A stretch of 64,000 nt of DNA from Lunularia cruciata (GCA_948567375.1 OX419757.1:23126001-23190000), one strand, 5' to 3'. Positions 44,477-57,699 are shown, numbered from the stretch's first letter. Notes: a model not told the origin generated them from the sequence alone. A program made the numbers and translations.

Positions 44477-46196
44477 TGTGGTACCCGTATTTTTTGTTTT
44501 ATGAAAGTTTTGAAGAAGAACTGTGTTGGTGAAGCCAAAGGAGGGCTAAATGGGGAAGAAATGTGAAGATTGTGTATTTGGCACAAACCCATAGTTGACC
44601 TTGGGTGAAGTCCAAAGGACTTGGGTTGGACAAGATAAATACAAAGACAAGGACTTTGTATTGAGTAGCACAACCTGATCTAAAGACCCTATAACAAACT
44701 TCTTTGGAGTCTGCCAATCAAGAAAGTACATGGGAAGAAAGCAACTACCTTGGGACCAAGAGATTCTTGACAGTGACAAGAAACCACTTCACAAAATTGG
44801 TGAGTGGTATAGAGCAGCAAGTGAAGAATGACCAATCAGCAAAGGACTATAAAATTGAGATTTCTATGAGGAAGCATTGCAATGTCTAGATGCTATCCTA
44901 TTCCTATTCAAAGTTGACCCGAAAAAATGCAAATTTTGAATATGCAAGAAGAGTGGGTTGGAATCTTGGGTACAATCTTTCACAAAGAGAGAGTGAGGAA
45001 ACACACGATGGCCCCAAAATAGAGTAAGTAGAGTGCGGTGAGGGGTCTTGCAATGTGTAGATTAGAGGTAGTGGATATATCCTCAATAACTGTATCCTCA
45101 AGCAATAGAACTGTATCCTCAAGCAAAATGGATAGACTTCGTAGTGAGGTAAAATTAACAAGGAAGTTTGAAGTAGCAAAAGCAGGAGTGCAAGTGTCTT
45201 TGGGTGAGTTACCTAAGACAGTAGAAAGGAATGGGTAAGTAGATAATGATGTAGATAGAGTAGATAGGAGTGCAATTGTAGTTCATAATGAAGAAATAGT
45301 AGAAATAGAAGAGTTAGGAGTAGAATTAAGTAGACCCAAAGAAGGAGAAATACTTGAAGGAACATTGGGTTTAGAAGCCAAAGTCGAGGTTGATATTAGA
45401 TTGGATTAGTAACAGAATTGAGATTTGAAGAAGTAGATATGAAGAGGTGCATTGTTATTTCAGATCTGTAGGTTGGTAAAGTTGTTGAATGGTATTTTTG
45501 TTAGTAACTATTAAGTGCTCAACCTATTCAAAGGAAGCATTCCCAGTTGTAAGTTGTTCAATATTCATATTCCTAAGAATAGATAAAGCAAAGTGTTGTT
45601 TTTAGTGCTCGGTTCTTGATCTTAATTCCAAGAATCAATTTTGTGGGTGTGTTTGTGAGTGTGTGGAGAATTTTGAAGTGCAAGTCAGTGTGCTTGTTGG
45701 ATGTTGGATTCCGCAACCATGATCTTCATTTTGTGTGTTTGATCCTGAGTGAAATGCAATCAAGGCAATGCCTTGATAGATCTGAGAGGAATTGTAGTGT
45801 TGGTAGTATTTTGCATTTGTGAGTGCAGCGTTGAGTTGATGTGAAGCAATTTTGATTGAGGAGGTTGTGCCTTCAGTGGAAGGGTGGAATACAATTTTGA
45901 GATGAAGTCATTTTGTAGCAAAGTAGCCATTTTTGAGAAGGACTGAATCATCACAATCAAGATTGTTTTGGACATATTTGAAGTATTGTGATATGTGAGT
46001 GATAGTTTGTTGTGACGAGACTGAGAATCAATGCTTGTTCTCTTCTGGGTGTGGTTTCTACTTGAGAGATTACTGCAACCAAGAAGAACTACATTGTTAC
46101 TTTGCTTTGTATTTGACCAATTCTAAATTGTATCTCTGTGGGAACAAACTTTACTTACTTGATTACCGCAAAAGTGATATTTGCCAAGTTGTCACA
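44477..46196 (+). repeat. Solo LTR-S in element 3b
   Basis: Start TGTGGTACCCGTATTTTTT, end GCCAAGTTGTCACA, 1720 bp. Perfect target duplication CTACT at 44472-44476 and 46197-46201. Keeps TATAAAAT at 44848 and only the end of the reading frame (VQVSLGELPKTVERNG near 45190-45235), so about five-sixths of the frame is missing relative to LTR-L. Confidence 0.92.
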
Positions 46197-46201
46197 CTAC
46201 T

Positions 46202-46472
46202 TCCTATAGTGGTACCTCCTTTTGTAGTCAAACCAACTAGTGCATTGTCATTGGGTACACTAATATTACTAGAGCTAGAATTCATGGATACTACTTGTCT
46301 ATTGTTAAACACCAACCTAAAAATGATGGAGATGTAGTTTGAAGACCAATATTGCCTCCACAATTCAATCTCCTACATATATGCTTGCTTGAACTCATGG
46401 TAATTTTCCATAGATGGACCTCCAAATTTTGGAACAACCTCTTTTATGCCATGAAAGCTATGAACAAAGTGA
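46202..46472 (-). pseudogene. Element 3b Gag remnant, block 4
   Basis: Aligns with element 3 at 17245-17515 (GAGCTAGAATTCATGG for GAGCTAGAACTCGTGG; ATGCCATGAAAGCTATGAAC for ATGCCATGAAGGGTGTGAAC). Ends at GAACAAAGTGA, where the next LTR is inserted. Confidence 0.7.
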
Positions 46473-49400
46473 TGTGACAACTCAATGTTAACATACTAAA
46501 AGTATATTTAATAAGAACAAGTTGTTTCCTTGAGGATACAGTTTGGAAATGATTGGAGATGAAAATAAAATGTCATAATATCATGGGTGGTCTATTCTTG
46601 CTTGTTTACCCTGTTGGGTAGGACCCACTCCTAGAAGAGGGTAGAGACATCCACTTTGGCACCCTATAAAATTTAGAAACTAATAACCACTCTCATAAAA
46701 GATCCAGTCCAATAAGCTCTTGATAGTGATGCCTCACTTCATGCCAGAGGTCTATTCCTCCTAAAGGAACTTTTTTTATCCCAATGCCTAGTTCCTCCAC
46801 ATAGTTTTATTTTTCCTTGAAGGTCAGTTTTCAGGCCAAAGGTTCTTTCACCTTGATGTTGTTGTTCATTACGTACATCCTTCCCAAAAGACACAATCCC
46901 AAAAAATCCAAATTTGGTTGTCTACTTGGCTTTTCCATTCTATGGTACTCTCAATGTTCCATCATTCATTGAACCCCTCATCACATTCATTGGCTTATTC
47001 AAAATGCCAAGGGTAACTTCCTTAATTTGTGAAAATTTCTTGAGTAAGAAATCAGTCACTCATCCTTGCCAAGCAATAGTACTATATCAAGGTATAAAAA
47101 GACTCAAAGAAACCTTGAGCTAAGTACTTAGATTTTGAAAGAAGTAGATATAGCCTCTTTGAGTCACAACCCATATATATAGTTTTCCTACTCTTGATGA
47201 AGATGATCAGTAGATAAGGAGTGCTAGAAATCTTCTAATTACACCTACTTTGCTTTTCATTAATCCTACCTATTGATATTATCCTAAGTGCAATTAAGAG
47301 ATGATTGTGCATATGTCATCAATCACATCTTCTATTTATCTTTTACTCTAGGTGTAGTTATAGTTCCAAAATATTAGGCTATAAAAATGTTGATCAGTCT
47401 ATAGATTATTTCAAGCTAAAGGCCTTCCAAGACAAAGACCTTCCAAGGCCAAAGATAGTTCTAGGCCAAAGGTGCATTCTATACTTGACAAATTTCTCCA
47501 TATTTCCTTTTGGCTAGAACATCTTTGTCCCAAAATCTATTGCAAGGAACTACCTTTACCTTATACACCTTAATCAATAAATCTATCCTCTCTTGGTATC
47601 ATATGATCTTGTCTAATAGCATCTTAGTGGACTCCTCAAATTTCTTTGAGGTGTGCTTGAGTAGTCAATTGGCTAGTTGCTACAAGCACTCATCTATATA
47701 TACCTTTGTAGTTAGAGCATATGCTTGGGATCTTGAATCCCAAGCCTTCAACTTCTCCAAGGAGGACTATGCTACCTCCTCCAAAATTCCCACAAGGTGG
47801 TCTCATGCCATTTCCATCCTTGCCAAGATTGTGGTCTTCTTGAGGTTGAGTTGTGTACAAATTTCTTTCTTCTCAACCAAGGTCGCCTAGTGAATGGTTG
47901 CTCAATCTTAGTCACATTCTTCTTTCTTCTCCCTGATGTTTTCCACAAGCTTCTTTGCCTGCACATTGGCCACTTGTAGCTCCTTTTGATGGCATACTTC
48001 TATTGCAATGATGGCCACCTTTACCTTGTCCACTTATCCGTTTAGCAAATCAATTTCTCTTGCTTGAGTCCTTACTTCTTGCTCAAGTTGTATCCAATAG
48101 TGCACTACAACTTCCTTAAGATCTTTTTCTTACTACACCTTCTTCTCTACGCTGCTCCTTCTTTCTTAAGCTTGCCTACTTCTTGCACCACGTTGTTTCT
48201 TCTTTTTCCCATCTCTAAGCTTTGAGCACAAAATTAAGCCAATTCATCCAATACTTGCATTCATTCTTGCACCACTCCTTTTGCTAATTGGTGGAGATGA
48301 CTCAAAAGTGTAACATAATCCATAACCTTCCCATGACATTCTTTGTACATGGGAAGAAGATGCTCCATCAAATCTACAGTCAGGCTTATTGGATGTACAA
48401 CAAACTTGGAAATTGGCATCACAAAGACTAGAGTAGTATCTTCCTTACTCAAGCTAGCCTCATTCACCATTATCTAAACAAGGCCAAAGTTCCACTCTCC
48501 TCCCTCTTAATCTCAGCAAAGAGCATAGGTTTGCCTTTCTTGGATTCTTTTGATATCAATGTGGGGACTTGGATCTTGGATGATCCTTTGCCTTGAAGCT
48601 CACCTTCAATCCTAAGTCTTTCCTTTAGCTCAAGTTCACCTTTGGCCCAAAGTCCTCCATCAGCCAATAGGAGCCTGCATATTTGCCACTTTTTTTAGGT
48701 TGAGAGTGCTCCTTCTCCTTGTAACTCTACATCTCCCATGAGTGGGAACAAAGGAAAGTTTTCCATCCTCATACTCTGACTATAGTCTTAGCAAGACTAA
48801 AAGGTCCAACTTCTTCATCAAATCATCTTGTGGCAAGTGTTCTCTCTTTTTCCAAAAGATTTCTTTTTGTCCTTCAAGGAGTTTGGACCAAGATTGATTG
48901 TACTTCTCCACTTTGGTCCTTGGCCACCTCTTTGTCCAAAGAAAGACAATCCTAGTGAATGATTTCTTGTTGGTGGTGGGTATGGGATCTGGTTGTGGTC
49001 CAATGTTCCCTTTGTCCTCTACTTCTACCTCCACAAGGGTCCTCTTTGTAGCCATTACTTTTGCCTAGAAGGCATTGTAGGTCTCTTTCTAATGACAAGT
49101 TCTATCATAATCTCTTGCTATGTTTACTATTAAAGCTCAATATGTTGTAGGCTTCTTTCACAATGACATGCTTCCTTATGTGGGCAGATTTTCATCCACA
49201 TTGACATCCTTTCTTACCATCATCATTGTTTCATGAGGCTCTTCAAAATTCCCTACAGGGAAGAAGTGATGTGATACTTCTCCTTCTCAGCTCGGGTCAG
49301 CAAATCCATCCCCAAGTAGAAATAGATGAGGAAGAGAGATACCAAAGTCACCACACCTTCTTTGTTTATATTTCACACAAGCTTTCTTGCCCTAACCTAG

Positions 49401-51115
49401 AACATTGCTACCCAATTGATAGGTCTTCCTTGGTATAGGTACTCAAAGAAGATTGCTTGAATATTTTTCAACTTAAATGGTTTTATTAATGATTTTACCA
49501 AGATCCTTTTGGCAAGATCTTTAATTCCAAGGACAAGCCAACCATTGTTGGTCTTGTCATCCTTGATTGTTGCTTGAACATTGCTTCAAGAGTCAAGATA
49601 AGGTGAGTCCAAGTACTATCTAAAGTAATCACATTTGGGAAATAATTCCTAAGCCTCAGCTCTCTCTACCAATGTTTCTTGTCTATGTAAAGACGCTCCC
49701 TCCCAAGGTCTCCATACTAAGATCACAATTGTGCCTGATCTCATGCAACATTGCATGGTCACTTCACTTCCAATTCCAAATTGAACTCCAAATTCTAATT
49801 GCAGACACAATTCCTATCACCCATTTAACCAACCTTGGGGACTTGATTATAAACTAAAGTGCTCTTCTATTATTTCTTGGCCCTCAAGGAATTGCTACTT
49901 CCTTTCCTTTCAATCCTCTCATTCTTCACAATTTATCTCACCTTTCTCAATCCTCCTTGCACAATCATACACTCTCACAATTTGGATGTTGGAACTTCTC
50001 ACCAAGAGTGAGGAAATCCTAATTGGTCTCATGCTGATTAACTCTAACAAAAATTAAGAAGGATCTAAGCCTAATGGAGATATTTAAGGTGACATCTCAA
50101 CCATAATGAATGTTTGGTAGATGTGCCCTTTGGTGGGCAATTGCTTCTTGCATATGTGAGTGGTTAGTACAATCAAATAGTTATCAATTTGTGGATCTTG
50201 ATCTATTGGCACCACATTTTGTCATTGACTATCAAGTTGAGGAGGGCTTCTAAGCCAAATAGCTTTTCTATCTGCAGGTTATCCCAAGGTGAAGGTCTCT
50301 TTTCAAGAAAAAGATCTCTAAGGGCAAAGGGTTTCCTCTTCAAAGGTTTCCTTCTCTGACAACCTTCTTTATTGAAAAGCCATGACCTGAGCTCTTGATC
50401 TAGAGCCACTGCTAATGGTTCTCCCATGGCACATTCCTTTTGTATCATCTTTCACCTTGAAGGTGTAGTTCTATAATACCATTATCTAGACAAATTATCT
50501 AGAGGTGGAAATTGGATGGGTAATATCTTTAGGGATGTTATACACAATGGTCTAAGTAGATCACATTGAGGTGTCAATAAAAGAGTACTTCCACTAATAG
50601 GGAAAAGGCCAAAAACATCTTTAAAACTTTATAGTCAATTTGAGAGGCCTTCAACACAAGAATCAACCCTTGAAAAAAAATTCCTCCCATCTTAAGGAAA
50701 AGGTATTCCCTTCTCCCACCCTCCTTCTTCCCTTGTTTGTCTTATCAAGATCTTACTAATAATACCTCACCTATATTGTTATGAGCTTCTTACACAAACA
50801 TTCTCCAAAGATTCTTTATTTAACCAACCAAATAGAACAAGGATCAACATGTCACCAATCCATATATCTAATCTAAGGATGTAGATCCCTTTATCAAAGT
50901 ATTGAGGAATTAAACCCTATAATTTTCTTGTGTTTCTTTCTTGTATTTTTCTTAAGGTTTCTTCTATCCTTGGAACATTACAAGTTTCTCTTGGAGTGGA
51001 AGGAAAACAATAATAAGCATCCCTTCTTCCCTATTAATTAGCTATTTCTTCATTTTTTATCAAACTAAGTAAGTTGAAAGAAAAGGTGTACCTTGGAAAT
51101 ACATTAGGCATCACA
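46473..51115 (-). repeat. Diverged LTR-L relative (minus strand) in element 3b
   Basis: The left end TGTGACAACTCAATG and the right end GGCATCACA fit decayed LTR-L ends. The flanks align to adjacent element 3 positions (about 17515 and 17535), but I could not read a matching target duplication. Minus-strand pieces of the frame include GRPINW and FLIYFYLGMDLLTRAEKEKY (near 49440-49280), corresponding to EPINW and AHFYLGLNLLN. Coiled-coil-like frames occur at 48670-48260. A solo element-2 LTR lies inside at 50472-50982. Confidence 0.62.
50472..50982 (+). repeat. Solo LTR of the element 2 family
   Basis: Start TATAATACCATTATCTAG, end CCTTGGAACATTACA, 511 bp. Target duplication AGTTC (50467-50471) against AGTTT (50983-50987). 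It aligns with 21373-21963 along its length (AGATCACATTGAGGTGTCA; ACCAACCAAATAGAACAAGG). Confidence 0.8.
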
Positions 51116-51244
51116 CCTAGCTTTGCATCTACTGCAATCAAACCAATTATCAAACTATTGGATAAAATAATCTAACTCAATGTTACCCATTGTACTAAAG
51201 TATCACTTGGGGCCTTTAAAGGTCCCATAAGTCTTATCTATACC
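51116..51244 (-). pseudogene. Element 3b Gag remnant, block 5
   Basis: Aligns with element 3 at 17535-17660: GCATCTACTGCAATCAAACC, AACTCAATGTTACCCA and CTTGGGGCCTTTAAAGG. It ends at ATACC, which may pair with GTACC at 62296-62300 as a decayed target duplication for the element 2 copy. Confidence 0.7.
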
Positions 51245-51803
51245 TTTGGTTGGGATAATGCACTCTACTTCATATTCCTCCATTCCATTAATGAGTGTTG
51301 GACAAGGTTGAGCTTCTTTTATAGAAAGAAAGTGTGGAGTTTGGGATGCATAACTTCATAGCAAAGAAACATAGAACATTGGATGGATCTTCATGTGTGT
51401 AAGTAGCTCAAGATGATAAGCCACTACACTTACTTATTGGATGATGGGAAAAGAGCCAATAAAGCAAGGTTTGCACCTTCAAGGAACAACCAATGTAATG
51501 TAACCTATTCTTGGTATTCTCCATGCTTTGTTGGATTTTAGAAACAAAAGCATTGACAACATCAACTTTAATAGCCATTGGGCTAACCTTTACTAAGCTC
51601 AAAGTTGTGAGAGGGTGTTCTCTAAACATGAGGAAGAATGGTGTGATCTTTGTAGATGTGTTCACCAAATTGTTGTAGGAAAATTCCACCAATGGAGGTA
51701 ATGTTTCCTACCTTTCTTGCTCCTCAAGAGTGAGGTCCCATTGCATGTCCTTGAAAATACAATTGGCCGAGTGTATTTTTCTATTAGTTTGTGAACGGTA
51801 TGT
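51245..51803 (-). pseudogene. Element 2b integrase C-terminus and chromodomain start
   Basis: Minus strand: VEFSYNNLVNTSTKITPFFL, HPLTTLSLVKVSP, VNAFVSKIQQSMENTKNRL, then chromodomain start MEEYEVECII near 51290-51260. Matches element 2 from about 8672 to 9310. Stops and one frameshift are present. Confidence 0.78.
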
Positions 51804-54067
51804 TGTGACAATTGGGAAAATATCACTTTTGCAATAATCAGGTAAGTAAAGTTTGTTCTTGCAGAGATACAATTCAGAATTGGTCAAATACAAAGTCAAA
51901 TGTCACAATGTAGTCCTTCTTGATTTCATCTTTAATCTCTCAGGTAGCAACTACACCCAAAAGAGAGTAACAAGCACTGACTTGCAGTCTCATCACAACA
52001 ATTTGTCACCCATAATCACAACTACATCAAATCTTTCCAAACAATCTTGATTGTGATGATTCAGAGGTCTCTCCTCAGAATTGTATTCCACCCCTCCATT
52101 GAAGGCACAACTTCCTTGATCAAAATTGCTTCACATCAACATTGCATTGCACTCACAATTGTAGAACACTACCAACAATACAATTCCTCTCAGATCTGTC
52201 AAGGCATTGCTCCAATTGCACTTCACTTAGGATGAAACACACAGAACGAAGATCAAGGTTATGGAATCTAACATCCAACAAGCACATTGATTTTCACTTT
52301 GAAATTCTTCACACACTCACAAACACAATCACAATGTTGATACTCAGAATCAAGCTCAAGGGGCAAGCACTGCTTCACAACCCTTCACTTTATCTATTCT
52401 CAGAAATAATGAATATTGAAAAACAACATACTACAAATGCTACCCTTAAATGATAAAGCAATTGACAAGTACTGACAATTCTACCATTTCCTAACAACTT
52501 TTCCTACCTACAGATCTGAACGGACAATGCACCTTGTCATATGTGCCTCTTCAAATCTCAAAACTATTACTACTCCGATCTAATGTCAACCTCTTCCTTG
52601 GCTTCTAATCCCAAAGTAACCTCACATACTACTCTATCCTCACGTCTATCTGAGTCTGCTAAATCCTTCACTATTTCTACTACTTCTTAACTCAAATATG
52701 CAATTACACTAGTAGGTAATCTATCTAACTCCTTATTTTTTGACCCATCTTTCTCTATTTTCTCCAATGGTAACTCCAAAGATATTTGTACTCCTACTTC
52801 ATCAACTTCGGGTTTTGCTCTTACATCTTTCCAAAGTTTATCTATCTCTAACTTAACTAAATCTAATCTAATTGTGATATTGTCTTCTACTTCCAATATC
52901 TTCCTATCTACACAAGTTTTCAGATTGATCAACAATGCATTCAAATCTTTAATTTTTTTGCATTTCTCCTCCTCATCTCCTGCACCAATGACCTTAGTTT
53001 GTGCAATCTTGTTTCTTCAATCCACACACTGGCTTCTATACTCAACATTGCATTCATCTTGATTACAATCTCTTTTAGTGCTCGAGCCTCATCTTTCTCT
53101 CTTGCTCAATCTGCCTGCCAATCTTCTCTATACATTGCCAGTTCTACCTCAAATTTGGCTTTCATCATCTCCTTCTCCTTCTCCTTCTGAACAATCTTCT
53201 CTTCCAGATTACAAAGTAACTTTTGTAATTGCTCTTCTTCTCTATATCTTACTATCAACTCTCTTTGCCAGAGCTACTTCTTCTATTCTACACTCTCCAT
53301 CACTCTATCAAGCCCTTGCTCCTTCTCTACTACTCTTGCCTAGCATGAATGATTTCTAATCATGAATCAACAAATTGTTATTTCAAGATTTCATACTACA
53401 CTATCTATCTTTCTTGTACTATGACATTCTGCTCTATTATCCTCTCTTTACTTCCCACTTCCTTCTTTAGATTTTCAATTACTTGATTCTGTACTATTGC
53501 ATCTACTTGTAGTACCTCCTTATGCTCCTCACCTCGGGTTATGATCCTCTTCAACTCCAAGTTCTCTTCTTCTAACCTCACCAATACCTGTAAAAGAGTC
53601 TTTACCTCAGGATACTTTGACTGCATTTCTCTCTTCTTCTCTTCCAACTTTACTAACAATAGGCATACAACCTCCCATAGATACTCCACTCCTCCACTCT
53701 GGTTTACCTCAACTTGCAGGCTTTTCTCCTTCTTCACTTCCCAAACTTCCACTCTCCACTTCTCTTCTTCTACTCAGCCCCGCCTCATGCATTGCCTTCC
53801 TTTTGGAACAAACACCTCTTGGAATGATCACCCTCTTCTTTTACTTGTCATCTCTTTGCCTTTATCCCAAATCTTATAGTGGTGCGCCTCCTCCGTCTTT
53901 CTTCACTTTGAGTTTCTACCAAGAAATCACACCCTTTGCATGCTCCTATCATTGTCAATTTTCTCTTGCTCATAGGCTTGCCATTTTTTATGTGCAATAT
54001 CTTCTTGAATGTCCAAAGGAAAGTTGTTACACTATCCTTGCCTTAGGTTGAGTGCACCCAAGCCAAA
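51804..54067 (-). repeat. LTR-L (minus), lacking its start
   Basis: The plus-strand left end TGTGACAATTGGGAAAATATC is an LTR end. The right border at 54067 is within the U3 part (first 200 or so bases missing) and abuts the cut end of the next LTR-L. It carries a decayed reading frame (53851-52670) with its TATA box 27 bp before the ATG (53878). About 2.26 kb, so internal deletions are also present. Confidence 0.78.
52670..53851 (-). pseudogene. LTR-encoded coiled-coil protein, decayed and shortened copy
   Basis: Starts at ATG 53851 (MTSKRR) with TATAAG 27 bp upstream. The conserved globular N-terminal region is deleted; it passes quickly to EVKKEKSLQVEVNQSGGVEY (near 53740) and the coiled coil (53650-52960), then the end piece (52944-52687) reading NALLINLKTCVDRKILEVED and KELDRLPTSVIAYLS. 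It shows that the promoter and coiled coil can persist when the globular part is lost. Confidence 0.65.
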
Positions 54068-54719
54068 GCATCCACACCCAGAAGAGAGTAACAAGCACTG
54101 ACTCGCAGTCTTGTCACAAATTAACACTCCTTAATCACAAATCCTTCAAATCTTTCCAAACAATCTTGATTGTGATGATTCAGGCTCTCTCAAAAACGGC
54201 ACTTCATTGCAAAAAGACTTTGCCTTAGAATTGTGTTCTACCCCTCCACTGAGGGCACAACTTCCTCGATCGAAATTGCTTCACATCAACTTTGCACTGC
54301 ACTCACAAATGCAGAATACTACCAACACTACAATTCCTCTCAGATCTGTCAAGGCATTGCTTTGATTGCACTTCACTCAGGATCAAACACACAGAATGAA
54401 GATCAAGGCTGTGGAATCCAACATCCAACAAGCACACTGACTTGCACTTTGAATTTCTCCAAACACTCACAAACACAATTGCAAAGCTGATACTCGAAAT
54501 CAAGCTCAAGCGACGAGCACTGCTTCACAGCACTTCACTTTATCTATTCTCAGAAATAATGAGCATTGAACAACATCTGACTGTGAATGCCACTCTTAAG
54601 TAGTGAAGCAATCAACAGTTCTAACAACTATACCATTCTAAAAACTGTTCTAACCTGCAAATCCAAAATGACAATGCACCTCTTCATATCTGCCCCTTCA
54701 AATCTCAAATCTGTTACCA

Positions 54720-57290
54720 CTACGATCCGATGTCTACTTCTTCCTCGGCTTTCAAACCCAAACCCAAAGTAATCTTACTTCCTACTACTCTATCCTCGGG
54801 TTTCAGATTTTCTACTTCTTCTACCAAGTCCAGCAATTCTCTTTCCTGATCTGAAATTTCACTAGTGGGTAATCTATCTAACTCCTTATCTCCTGACCCA
54901 CTCTTCTCTAATGTCTCTGATGGCAACTCCGAAGACATTTGGACTCCTATGTTATCTACTTTGGGTCTTGCTTTAACATCTTTCCGAAGTTTTTCTAGCT
55001 CTACCTTCACTAAGTCTAATCTAATGGAAATGTTATCCTCTACTTCCAACACCTTCCTATCTACACGAGTTCTTAATTTTATTAACAAGGCATTCATCTC
55101 CGTGTCCTTTGCTTATCTTCGCCTCGTCTCCTGCACCAACAACTTCAACTCATGCAGATGCGCTTCTTCAATTTGAATGCTGGCTTCTGTACTTAACATC
55201 GCATTCACTCTGAGGACTATCTCCTTCAATGGCTCCAATCTTGTCTTCCTTTCTTGTTCCCGATCTGCAAGCCATTCCTCTCTGTACATCACCAACTCTT
55301 CCTTGAACTTGGCTTTCATTGCTTCCTTCTCTTTCTCCTTCTGTTCAACCTTCTCTTCTTGATTATGAAGTAACTCTCGTAATCTCTCTTCTTCTCTATA
55401 TCTCGCAGCCAACTCTCATTGCCAGAGTTGCTTCTTCTCCTCCATACTCTCCATCATTCTATTGAGCTCTTGATCCTTCAATGCTATCCTTGCCATAGCA
55501 TGGATAAGCTCTACTCTTGAATCAGCAAATTGCTGCTTCAAGATTTCGTATTCAGCTACCTGTCTTTCCCTTGCGATATCACTCTTCCTCGCAAGATCCT
55601 CTCGATAGATCACTTCTCTCTTCAGGTCTTCAATTACCTGACTTCTCTCGACTGCCTCTGCTTGCAATACTTCTCTCTCCTCCTCACCTCGGGTTACACT
55701 CCTCTTCAACTCCGAGTTCTCTTCTTCTAATCTTGCTACCACCTGCAGTACAGTCTTTACCTCGGGAATAGTTGACTGCATCTCCTTCTTCTTCTGCTCC
55801 AACTTTACTAGCAGCGGGCACACTACCTCTCGCAGGTACTCCACTCCATCATTGGCAACTTCTTCCTCCTACGGAGGGGTCTCTCTTCTCTCCTCGTGTT
55901 CTCCCAATACTCGCCTTCTTCTCTGGAGTCTTTGTATCAGGATTGATGCCTCACTGCCCGAGCTTTCTTCTACCTCTATCTTCACTCAACTTGGTCCCGC
56001 CTCACACTTCCCCTTACGTTGCGAGCAAACTCCTCGCTGCACTGCGATCTTCTTCTCCTCTGGCACCAGTACTTTGTCTTCCAGCGCTGTATTGTCTTCG
56101 GCTTCTACCTTGGCCTGCACTTCTTCTTTGTATTCTTCAGCCACTGGCGCTGAGGTCATTTCTCCACCGTCCTCACTATCATTGCTCGTATCTCCGCTCT
56201 GCAGTGTAAGCTCAGGTTCCTCCTCATGCTCCGAGTCCTCCGTCTTGAGCTCGGCCTTGCCTTTTGAGTCTTCATCTTCTGACTCAATGACAACCATTCA
56301 TTGCCTCAGGTTACTTCTCTGCATCTTCCAAGGTTTCTTGTTTTCTTTGGCTTTTGCTTGCCAAGTCCTCTTCTTCGTCGGAGTACTTACCACAACCTCC
56401 ACGTTTTTCCCTATTTTCACGTAGTAATCGTCCGTGCTCCGGATTTGCAAAATGTATTGCTGCTCCTTGACATCGACCTCCTTTTGCACATCCGGATGGA
56501 AGTGCGACACCATCCAATTCCGCTCCGCCGAGTTCAGCAAATTGAGCCCAAGGTAGAAATGCGCTGCAAACGGCACAATATAATGTGGAGGTGACTTATC
56601 CCGCAGATTCCAGACCATCTGCCTCGTTCTCCCGTGAAAACACCTCGCCCAATTAATTGGTTCTCCTGCAAACAATTTGTGAAAGAACACCGCTTGGTGT
56701 TTCATCACATATGTTGTTCTCTCCGGCTTCAGGATTGCCATCAAAGCACTCACAATTCCTCTCTTGACAGGGTCTTTGTAACTTTCTACCTTGTACCCAT
56801 TCTTTGTTCTCTTCGACGAGAAGGCATCTCTCACCTCCTGAGTTTCTTGGGCTATCTCTCCTTTCCCCAAGAACGTGGCTCTCTGCTCCGAGCTTGCCTC
56901 CTTCCCAAGTACAAATCTCCAATCCGACTCTGTCCAGTGAGCCGGATTTCCTCTCTTCCCTTCTTCCTCGGGTCCATCGAGACACTTACTCTCGATAATT
57001 TCTGTCATGAATCCAAGAAAACTTATGTTCCAGTTCCATGCCAAAAATGTGATCCAAAGTCGGCTCAAGACTTTGATCCTCGCTACTATATCTAATCTCC
57101 GAATCGTATGATTTCTCACTGCAAATTCAGAGTTCTTCTTCCCTCCTCCCATCTCTTCTGCTTTCTCACTTTCTCTCGATTTCACTCTCACGACTTCTCC
57201 CTTGCGCACTAACACAAGCCCAACTCTATTTCCCTTTCCCCGATCACCTACAAGATGACTCCTCAACGGCAAAGGAAAATTGCTCGACAT
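54720..57290 (-). pseudogene. LTR-encoded coiled-coil protein, best minus-strand copy
   Basis: One frame of 856 codons plus stop, no frameshift, the same length and layout as the copy at 34347-36920. The first 330 codons are open (57290-56298), including the whole globular part: WTESDWRFVLGKEASSEQR, KNGYKVESYKDPVKRG, FFHKLFAGEPINWARCF and VPFAAHFYLGLNLLN. Stops then fall near 56298, 55986, 55870, 55416 and 55113. The stop at codon 625 (TGA, 55416-55418) is at exactly the same codon as in the plus-strand copy. TATAAAAA at 57317-57310 is 27 bp before the ATG. Function unknown. Confidence 0.85.
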
Positions 57291-57309
57291 TTTGTCGTTG
57301 CAATTTCAA

Positions 57310-57317
57310 TTTTTATA
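57310..57317 (-). promoter_or_regulatory. TATA box of the LTR reading frame (minus copy)
   Basis: TATAAAAA on the minus strand, 27 bp before the ATG at 57290, within CTCTATAAAAATTG. The plus-strand copy has the same context. Confidence 0.6.
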
Positions 57318-57699
57318 GAGTTGCACTTCTTTGTCTTCCGTCACTTTGAGTTTCTACCAAGAAATCATACATCCGGCATGCACCTGTCATTGTCAATCGA
57401 CCTTCACGCGTATGAGCCACTAGTTTTGAAACGGTCTCTTCTTGAATTTCTTGCCCCGACAAAAGGTTGTTAGACTGTCTTTGCCTCGGGTTGAGCTCCC
57501 CCCGATCCAAAGACAATTTACTTTGTATTGTATGCTGACAGGGCATTTCCGAGTACTTTGCCTTATGACCCGAAGTCACTTTACTTTGGGTTTCAACCCG
57601 AAGACTCTTTTCTTTGCCTTCTTCGGCCATACAGGCGCAATCCAACTTCTCTATACACTTCTTCTCCTTTATTCTGAAAAAAAAAATGTGGGCACCACA

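Larger units (their letters stand above)
54068..57699 (-). repeat. LTR-L (minus), lacking its end
   Basis: The plus-strand right end AAAATGTGGGCACCACA is an LTR start. The left border at 54068 (CCACACCCAGAAGAGAG) is about 150 bp before the normal LTR end. Together with the neighbour at 51804-54067 it forms a head-to-tail pair. It carries the second near-complete reading frame. Confidence 0.85.

Noticed and set aside
46473-51115. A matching target duplication for the diverged LTR-L relative
   Set aside because: The flanking five bases (AGTGA and CCTAG) do not match, so I report the borders without a duplication.
51870-54560. Plus-strand Ser/Leu-rich frames
   Set aside because: They are antisense to the LTR coiled-coil frame, whose Glu/Lys codons read as Leu/Phe/Ser on the other strand.
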